Positions 5,295 to 10,396 of a stretch of DNA of 10,396 nucleotides are shown here, one piece after another; position 1 is the stretch's first letter, and the number at the start of each line of letters is the position of its first letter. The stretch lies in assembly GCA_013203725.1 (NCBI GenBank), contig JABMPK010000032.1, forward strand, positions 1 to 10,396, written 5' to 3'. A program made the translations under genes and the position numbers. This stretch comes from Candidatus Uhrbacteria bacterium. Lineage in GTDB: Bacteria; Patescibacteriota; Patescibacteriia; UBA9934; UBA11717. Under the pieces are notes generated by a model. It was not told the origin of the DNA and ran no database searches. It was given only the letters and a program-made list of their open reading frames with translations.

Positions 5295-6530
5295 TTACTC
5301 ATTTGTCTTGAGGATCTCGATAGCGCGATCAAACTGTTGGTCGATCCCTGCATCGAAATCTTCTTCTGTGTATTCAATTATCTCATCGGGCGTAATTCCA
5401 TCGTCTTGTATTGACCGTCCCTTTGGTGTTAGCCATTCAGCGATAGTGAGCTTTAGTCCAGAACCATCGTTAAACTCTCGGTACGACTGCACAGAACCTT
5501 TTCCGAACGTCTGTTCACCAATAACTGTCGCGAGTTCGTAGTCCTGCAATGCTCCGGCAACAATCTCTGTTGCAGACGCAGAACCCCCGTTCACCAACAC
5601 GACCGTTTTTAGGCCTGCAAGACGCGCGACTCCCTGTGCATCAAGCGGTACAAGGTAACCGTCCTCCATCTTTTCAAACACCACAGTCTTGTTCCCGACC
5701 CATTCACCGGCAATAGTTACCGCGCGGTCTAGGAATCCTCCCGGGTTGTTGCGCATGTCTATAACCAAGCTGCTAGCACCTTGTGCCAGCACGTCTACAA
5801 CCGCTTTGTTGAAATTGCGCGCAGTGTCTTCGTTGAAGAAGAAGATGTCGATAACGGCAACTCCATCGTCTCTTACCTCCCACTCAACAGAGCTTATCTC
5901 AATCACGTCTCGAGTTATCGGAACCTCAACTATATCGTCCATTCCGTCATGCGAAACTGTAAGCGTTACAATCGATCCACCCGGTCCGCGAATTCTGCGA
6001 ACAGCTTCGTCGATAGACATTCCGGTTGTATCAGCTTCGTCAATCAAGTAAACAGTGTCACCAGCCTTAATGCCAGCAGTAATCGCAGGAGATCCTGCCA
6101 ACGGTGCAACGATTACAACGCGATCATCCTTAATCGCGATCTCTGCTCCGATTCCCTCAAACTTTCCTTCTAAATCTGTCTCAAAACCTTGGGCGTCCTC
6201 CGGATTGAAGAAACGACTGTACGGATCACCAACTCCTTGTACGAGTCCATCGAGTGCCGAGTACAAAAGATCTTTCTCAGACACCGGACCTCTCAAGTAG
6301 TCATCTTGCAAAATCTTCCACACGTCCCAGAACATCTGAAAATCTACATCCTCGGCCATTCTCTGTACTTCCCCAATGCCAACAACCGATCCATCCTCAA
6401 GTGTAAACGTAGACTGTTGGTCGCGTACAAAAGCAGCACCAGCTGCAAATGATAGTACTACTATTACAACAAATATAACGCCAACCAACCAGGGACGCTT
6501 CATTAACCAATTGATTCTCTGCTGAAACAT
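5295..6530 (-). CDS. S41-family C-terminal processing peptidase (CtpA/CtpB type)
   Basis: A membrane-anchored serine protease of the carboxyl-terminal processing family, 411 aa, acting outside the cytoplasmic membrane. The N-terminal helix is at about 14-33, without a lipobox. An N-terminal helical region with GDPYSRFFNPED (101-112) is followed by a PDZ domain at about 118-200, carrying GIGAEI and the AGIKAGD substrate-loop motif. The S41 core follows, with the substrate-binding IDMRNNPGG at 257-265. The catalytic triad is intact: S319 in GSASATE, K344 in TFGKGSVQ (25 residues later, as in E. coli Prc and B. subtilis CtpB), and Q348. These proteases trim envelope proteins, including wall hydrolases or their regulators. 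The gene opens an operon with Nudix and EI24-type genes and has a consensus extended -10 promoter upstream. No Shine-Dalgarno motif is seen. Confidence 0.96.
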   Translation of the reverse strand: MFQQRINWLMKRPWLVGVIFVVIVVLSFAAGAAFVRDQQSTFTLEDGSVVGIGEVQRMAEDVDFQMFWDVWKILQDDYLRGPVSEKDLLYSALDGLVQGVGDPYSRFFNPEDAQGFETDLEGKFEGIGAEIAIKDDRVVIVAPLAGSPAITAGIKAGDTVYLIDEADTTGMSIDEAVRRIRGPGGSIVTLTVSHDGMDDIVEVPITRDVIEISSVEWEVRDDGVAVIDIFFFNEDTARNFNKAVVDVLAQGASSLVIDMRNNPGGFLDRAVTIAGEWVGNKTVVFEKMEDGYLVPLDAQGVARLAGLKTVVLVNGGSASATEIVAGALQDYELATVIGEQTFGKGSVQSYREFNDGSGLKLTIAEWLTPKGRSIQDDGITPDEIIEYTEEDFDAGIDQQFDRAIEILKTNE

Positions 6531-6569
6531 GGGATTGATATTAACAATTATTCTATTACGAGCAGTCGC

Positions 6570-6599
6570 ATTATAACAGATTTGGTAGAATACTGTGTA
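6570..6599 (-). promoter_or_regulatory. Extended -10 promoter of the S41 protease operon
   Basis: On the minus strand, TGTTATAAT (TGn plus a perfect TATAAT at 6570-6575) is an extended -10 element. TACACA (6594-6599; 4 of 6 match to -35) lies 18 bp upstream. The expected start near 6563 leaves a leader of about 33 nt before the ATG at 6530. Confidence 0.75.
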
Positions 6600-6613
6600 T
6601 CGTCAATTCGTTG

Positions 6614-6619
6614 TATAAT
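6614..6619 (+). promoter_or_regulatory. -10 element of the PEGA-domain gene
   Basis: A perfect TATAAT on the plus strand, 27 bp before the ATG at 6647, would start transcription near 6626 and leave a leader of about 21 nt. No good -35 hexamer lies 16-18 bp upstream. A second possible site, the extended -10 TTGGTAGAAT (TAGAAT at 6586-6591), lies further upstream. Both are divergent from the protease promoter. Confidence 0.55.
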
Positions 6620-6646
6620 GTTTTTGATCTGTTACGATCTTTTTCT

Positions 6647-7813
6647 ATGAGAAACCTACAGGTACGGAGGACAATTTTCTATGGTTTCATACTCATATTC
6701 TTAGTGTCGGCGCCGGCCATTGTGCTGTTCACAGCTGGTTTTCGATGGAGCGTTGGCCAAGGCATAACACGAACAGGCACGATATTTGTGGCCTCTATTC
6801 CAAAAGATGCAAGCGTATATGTAGAAGACATACTCTATCCCGACACAACCCCAACAGTTGTAAAGCGACAAACGCCGGGCGTCTGGGACGTTAGGCTAGA
6901 GCTAGAGGATCACTTTTCTTGGGAGAAAAATCTGGAAGTTTTCGAAGGGACCACCACATTCATTGATAACGTTATCCTGTTCCTTGATACAGAACCAACG
7001 CTCTTGATTCCAGAAGACATGAGCAATGTAAGCTGGTCTCCAGACAGAAAGAGCATCGCATGGGCCGATCACCAAGTTGGCTGGACGGAAATTTGGGTGT
7101 CGTCAGTTGAAAGACCGGCGTCGTCGCTCGTCTCCCGATTTACTTTGAACAAAGCGGTTGATCTTACTTGGATCAATAACTACGTGCTCTCTATAACGAA
7201 CGATGAAGTTGAAACGCTCGTTGGACGTGACGGAGTCTCCGTTGAATTAGCCGTACCGGAGCCGGAACGCACAGAAATCGAGATTGTGAACAGTTCTGCA
7301 CATATTATTGATACTTCTACGAACGATGTGATCGCCCGATTACCCTTTGGAACCTATACCGTGATTGATGAGCGAGGTCCCTACATTATCGTAAAGGATT
7401 CCTTGAATAGCCAAATAGGCCTTATCACGCGCAATGATCGTAATGAGCCTCTGCTATTGCTAGAGCACGCGACAAGCGCAGAGTGGATACGCGAGGACGT
7501 TCTGCTGTTTGCGTCGCCATTCTCAATTAGCATATATGAACCGTCAAAGCACGAGACAACGCTTATTACGCGAATATCGAGCGAGATACGCGACCCTCAA
7601 TGGCATCCAGACGGTGGATACATTTTTTACGCGACAGGAAACGAGCTGCGGGTCGTGGAGCTAGACGATCGCGACGGCCGCCGCGACACCGTGCTAGCAG
7701 AGCTCGAGGACATCACGAGCTTCGCAGTCGACAGCAGAGGTCGCACGCTTTACATAGTAGGCGACAACAGTATAGACAAAGGCCTGTTCAGCAGGCCGCT
7801 ATACAAGAGATAG
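6647..7813 (+). CDS. PEGA-domain membrane-anchored protein with probable beta-propeller
   Basis: A 388-aa protein with an N-terminal membrane anchor at about residues 9-30 after a short basic start (MRNLQVRRTI), so most of the protein is extracytoplasmic. A PEGA domain follows at about 41-114 (GTIFVASIPKDASVYVEDI, then TTPTVVKRQTPGVWDVRLE); such domains are thought to bind surface proteins or glycan. The remainder has WD40/TolB-like propeller blades: VSWSPDRKSIAW near 128-139 and WHPDGGYIFYATGNELRVVE near the C-terminus. This architecture is common in CPR genomes, but the role is unknown. The ATG at 6647 is chosen over an in-frame TTG at 6611, because the TTG lies against the TATAAT box at 6614-6619 and would add 12 residues ahead of the basic stretch. 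It is the only plus-strand gene here, and is followed by a terminator that also serves the facing operon. Confidence 0.9.
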   Translation: MRNLQVRRTIFYGFILIFLVSAPAIVLFTAGFRWSVGQGITRTGTIFVASIPKDASVYVEDILYPDTTPTVVKRQTPGVWDVRLELEDHFSWEKNLEVFEGTTTFIDNVILFLDTEPTLLIPEDMSNVSWSPDRKSIAWADHQVGWTEIWVSSVERPASSLVSRFTLNKAVDLTWINNYVLSITNDEVETLVGRDGVSVELAVPEPERTEIEIVNSSAHIIDTSTNDVIARLPFGTYTVIDERGPYIIVKDSLNSQIGLITRNDRNEPLLLLEHATSAEWIREDVLLFASPFSISIYEPSKHETTLITRISSEIRDPQWHPDGGYIFYATGNELRVVELDDRDGRRDTVLAELEDITSFAVDSRGRTLYIVGDNSIDKGLFSRPLYKR

Positions 7814-7815
7814 AC

Positions 7816-7848
7816 AAAAACTACTGACGTAAGTCAGTAGTTTTTTTT
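7816..7848. terminator. Bidirectional intrinsic terminator between convergent genes
   Basis: AAAAACTACTGAC (7816-7828) and GTCAGTAGTTTTT (7833-7845) form a perfect 13-bp stem with a GTAA loop. A run of eight T (7841-7848) serves the plus-strand PEGA gene and five A (7816-7820) give a T-run on the minus strand for the glycosyltransferase operon. The stop codon of the facing gene (7847-7849) lies at the edge of the T-run. Confidence 0.95.
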
Positions 7849-8944
7849 ACCAGAAGATTATCGTCTTTATGATCTTGTGATAAAGGCTCAGTACAGGATT
7901 GGCCACATACTTGATTATGGGATGCGAGACTTCCTGAGCATCGATCACGCCAACCATGTGTTTCAAGATTTCATGATCCTTCACCGTTCTTATAGATCTG
8001 CTTAGTGCACGACGTTCACCTATCATATTACGTATATCTCGGCTAAACAGCGCCTTATATGCCGCGAACTTCCGGTCGAGCCACCCTGACTTTGCCGCAA
8101 AGACCAAGCTCGCAAGCTCCGAAAATATCATTGGAACTGCTATCACGAGTAAAGTCGGCAATTTGAAATGTGATAGGTGAGTAATGAATCGATTCCTTTC
8201 CATGAAGAAAAACTTTTCAATACTGCGCGAAAACTCGTAACGATGATAAACAATCGAGTCGGTTGCGTAGCCAATGCTATAACCCGCCAAACGTGCGCGC
8301 CAACTCAAATCTACGTCTTCGTGATACATGAAATACCTTGCATCAAATAAGCCACCGATCTTTTCTATAGCGGACGTCCAGATAAGCGCCGCAGCGCCGC
8401 TCGCATAAAATCGCTGTCTTCCAGATTTTGCTTCAGCGAGTGTCTTTCGGTTGCCGTCTGCATACCCCTGACCCAAAAAGTGTAAACAGTTTCCTTGAGA
8501 GTTCAAAAGTTCCGGTTGATCGAACAACATAATACGAGACTGAACGATAGCGTCTTCAGGATGCCGTTTTGCGTAATGGACGACCCTCATCAATGAGCTT
8601 CTATCCATCACAGCGTCTTGATTCAGCAAGTAAACGGCTTCTGCAGCCCACTTCTTTGACTCTACATATGCACGGTCATGGCCACCAGCAAAACCAGTAT
8701 TTTCATCGCTCTTAATAAAGAACCCCTCAGGCAAACTATCACCGGCTTTGTGCAACCAGTGCTCTTGCAAATATTCTGCAGCAGAACCGTGAGGCGATCG
8801 GTTATCAACAATAATAATAGCCCAACGGTCCTTTGGGTACTGCAAACGTTCCAGCGATTTCAAACAACGCTCGATGTCTTTCTTGCCGTCAGGCGACCAA
8901 AACGTTACAACCTGCACCGCTATTTTTGGAAACGCTTCGGTCAT
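7847..8944 (-). CDS. Family-2 glycosyltransferase (COG1216/rhamnosyltransferase-like)
   Basis: A 365-aa GT-A-fold family-2 glycosyltransferase, which transfers a sugar from a nucleotide-sugar donor to a lipid-linked or surface glycan. Motifs in order: nucleotide-binding IIIVDNRS at 43-50; TGFAGGHDRAY at 83-93; LLNQDAV at 106-112 as the DXD-equivalent; and acceptor-site FMYHEDVDLSWR at 205-216 with E209 and D210. The C-terminal part (FMERNRF near 247-253, then a hydrophobic helix at about 262-283) suggests membrane attachment. The donor and acceptor sugars cannot be deduced. It overlaps the preceding glycosyltransferase gene by 4 bp (ATGA) and is the last gene of the operon before the bidirectional terminator. 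Confidence 0.93.
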   Translation of the reverse strand: MTEAFPKIAVQVVTFWSPDGKKDIERCLKSLERLQYPKDRWAIIIVDNRSPHGSAAEYLQEHWLHKAGDSLPEGFFIKSDENTGFAGGHDRAYVESKKWAAEAVYLLNQDAVMDRSSLMRVVHYAKRHPEDAIVQSRIMLFDQPELLNSQGNCLHFLGQGYADGNRKTLAEAKSGRQRFYASGAAALIWTSAIEKIGGLFDARYFMYHEDVDLSWRARLAGYSIGYATDSIVYHRYEFSRSIEKFFFMERNRFITHLSHFKLPTLLVIAVPMIFSELASLVFAAKSGWLDRKFAAYKALFSRDIRNMIGERRALSRSIRTVKDHEILKHMVGVIDAQEVSHPIIKYVANPVLSLYHKIIKTIIFW

Positions 8945-9762
8945 ATAGGTCTATGAAACCACTTCGCTGTGTATTTCAGCCAGCTAACCACATGTGCACG
9001 AGTGAGCTTGTTGCCAATCAAGTTTTTCACCGCCCCCTGCTTTGACGCAGATCCCTGGCTGTAAACGTGGAACACCTCAGCTTCTGGGACGTAATACACC
9101 GGCCTTCCTTTCTCCCAACAACTTCTACACAAATCAACATCTTCGTAATACATGAAATAACGGTGATCAAAACCGCCAATCTGCTTAAACAGGTCACCCT
9201 CAATCATAAAGGCAGAACCCTGAACCCAGTCAACAATACGGAGAGTGTCATGATCCACATCCTTCATCATGAACTTATGCTCCAGCTCCATTCCTTTGGG
9301 CTTCGCTGCAAGGCCAGTACGCCTAACAACCGGCATATACCATGCTGGGAATCTTCGACATGTCTCCTGCAACCTTCCGTCCATGTACCTAACACGTGGA
9401 GCCGCAACACCAACCAACGGGTTAGCCTTCATGAATTCATGCAATTTATCAAACATCTGATGATCATCAATACGGGTGTCTGGGTTCAGAAAGAAATAAT
9501 AATCCGCAGAAATTTCACTCGCACCACGATTTGAAGCACTCCCGAACCCATCGTTTACATTCCTAAGTAGTACTGTCGCCTCAGGAATATGTGTTTTTGC
9601 AAAAATATGTGCATCAAACGTAGTAGATGCGTTGTCTACCAAAACAAACGCCATCTTTAAATCAGAGGCGTTCATTGCTTTTTGTAAACTCGGCAGACAG
9701 TCTTCTACGATCCCGTTATACGAGACCATAACCACTGCAACATCAACGTGTTCGCGCACCAT
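8941..9762 (-). CDS. Family-2 glycosyltransferase (WbbL/rhamnosyltransferase-like)
   Basis: A 273-aa family-2 glycosyltransferase of the WbbL-like branch. It starts MVREHVDVAVVMVSYNG, a typical first beta strand. It then shows VDNAST (42-47), NDGFGSASNRG (70-80), FFLNPDTRI (90-98, metal/nucleotide-binding), WVQGSAFMI (179-187) and FMYYEDVDLC (203-212) with catalytic-region E207 and D208. It has no C-terminal membrane helix, unlike the next gene, so it is probably cytoplasmic or peripheral. WbbL-type enzymes add rhamnose in other bacteria, but the sugar is not certain here. Its start overlaps the preceding gene by 20 bp and its stop overlaps the next by 4 bp, so all three glycosyltransferases are translated from one message. 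Confidence 0.94.
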   Translation of the reverse strand: MVREHVDVAVVMVSYNGIVEDCLPSLQKAMNASDLKMAFVLVDNASTTFDAHIFAKTHIPEATVLLRNVNDGFGSASNRGASEISADYYFFLNPDTRIDDHQMFDKLHEFMKANPLVGVAAPRVRYMDGRLQETCRRFPAWYMPVVRRTGLAAKPKGMELEHKFMMKDVDHDTLRIVDWVQGSAFMIEGDLFKQIGGFDHRYFMYYEDVDLCRSCWEKGRPVYYVPEAEVFHVYSQGSASKQGAVKNLIGNKLTRAHVVSWLKYTAKWFHRPI

Positions 9763-10396
9763 ACCAAGATCGTTTTTTCATTAATTCTGGGAAATACTCA
9801 ATCGTGTCTGTCAGGGTGCGCCATACTATTGTCGGATGCATAAACAGCAGATATCCCATTTTTGCAATTTCGTACGGGACGATCGCCCATCCGCGTCTTA
9901 CCATATCGTCCACTGAAAGATGAGTCAATAAATTCCAAAGGTGGTTGCGATATGAGTGGAACTGACTTGCATAACTTATGTGTTCACGCTTTGAATCGCG
10001 TCTCACCTCTCTGCGATGATGCGCGACAGCACCCTCGACGATCATAGGCATCCAATTCGCAGAGTAAAGTCTGAATGCCAGATCAACGTCTTCCTTGTAC
10101 GTGTGATAGCGAGCGTCAAACAATTCACGATTCATAGAGCTTTCCTCTATAGCCTCCCTTCTATACATCGGCAAGCAACCAGACACACCTTTCAACTCCT
10201 GATCGTTACCCAACCCCAGGCGGCCTGACCCACGATCCTGGATTGCACCGTAAACTAGTTCGGTCACTCCGAGCGAATCCACTACGTTTGATAATCCTGG
10301 CTCACCTTCCTCCCAATCCCACCTAAGAATATTCCCTGCAGCCGACCCCGCCTGTGCGTTCAACTCCATCGCCGACCGTAGCTTTGAAATATATTC
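9743..10396 (-). CDS. Family-2 glycosyltransferase, 5' end beyond the window
   Basis: The C-terminal 217 residues of a family-2 glycosyltransferase; the reading frame stays open to the last base of the window, so the nucleotide-binding N-terminal domain is outside. The first visible residues (EYISKLRSAMELNAQAGSAA) match the region just after the DXD motif in relatives. Further on are the VSGCLPMYRREAI acceptor-side block and YHTYKEDVDLAFRLY with its ED pair, then the tail with HHRREVRRDSK and RNHLWNLLTH, which recalls the basic RNHLWLL-type motif of rhamnosyltransferases. The ATG at 10369 is internal, not the start. It is the upstream neighbour of two related genes. The three share the (F/H)xYxEDVDL block, suggesting old duplication. 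Confidence 0.9.
   Translation of the reverse strand, partial: EYISKLRSAMELNAQAGSAAGNILRWDWEEGEPGLSNVVDSLGVTELVYGAIQDRGSGRLGLGNDQELKGVSGCLPMYRREAIEESSMNRELFDARYHTYKEDVDLAFRLYSANWMPMIVEGAVAHHRREVRRDSKREHISYASQFHSYRNHLWNLLTHLSVDDMVRRGWAIVPYEIAKMGYLLFMHPTIVWRTLTDTIEYFPELMKKRSWYGARTR

Noticed and set aside
6611..6646. TTG start adding 12 residues to the PEGA protein
   Set aside because: The TTG abuts the TATAAT box at 6614-6619, and the ATG at 6647 directly precedes the basic stretch and membrane helix.

Overview
The window looks like chromosomal DNA of a small-genome bacterium, most likely a member of the Candidate Phyla Radiation (Patescibacteria, Parcubacteria-like). This is inference from gene style, not from a marker phylogeny. 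The pointers are tightly packed short operons with 2-10 bp gaps or 4-20 bp overlaps, a PEGA/beta-propeller lipoprotein-like membrane protein and an S41 protease of a type common in those genomes, a short membrane gene placed directly before mraY, and start codons that lack Shine-Dalgarno motifs. TGA is used as a stop several times, so the code is standard and not the UGA-Gly code of Gracilibacteria or SR1. GC is roughly 46% in the lines I counted. There are no RNA genes, CRISPR arrays, transposases or phage genes.

Layout, left to right. (1) 1-2314, minus strand: an envelope operon read nifU-like gene, 122-aa membrane protein, mraY, ftsW/rodA (cut by the window edge). It makes and exports or polymerises peptidoglycan precursors. 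(2) 2318-3199, minus: two ribosomal protein genes, rplI (bL9) then rpmA (bL27), each with its own recognisable sigma70-type promoter, and a good intrinsic terminator after rpmA. (3) 3210-4014: an isolated gene for an acidic, cysteine-rich 197-aa protein of unknown function, of higher GC than its neighbours, insulated by intrinsic terminators on both sides and bracketed by two arrays of a degenerate 7-bp repeat (GGTTCAT-like). (4) 3953-6599, minus: an operon of an S41 C-terminal processing protease, a Nudix hydrolase and an EI24/CysZ-type membrane protein, ending in an intrinsic terminator. (5) 6614-7848, plus: the only plus-strand gene, a PEGA-domain membrane protein with a probable beta-propeller, divergent from the protease and ending at a bidirectional terminator. 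(6) 7847-10396, minus: three overlapping family-2 glycosyltransferase genes (the first cut by the window edge), part of a surface polysaccharide cluster.

Taken together the window is mostly cell-envelope biology (peptidoglycan, surface glycan, periplasmic proteolysis) with two ribosomal genes inserted. The least explained part is the repeat-bracketed orphan gene at 3210-4014. It is the best candidate for something undescribed, although nothing in the sequence reveals its function.
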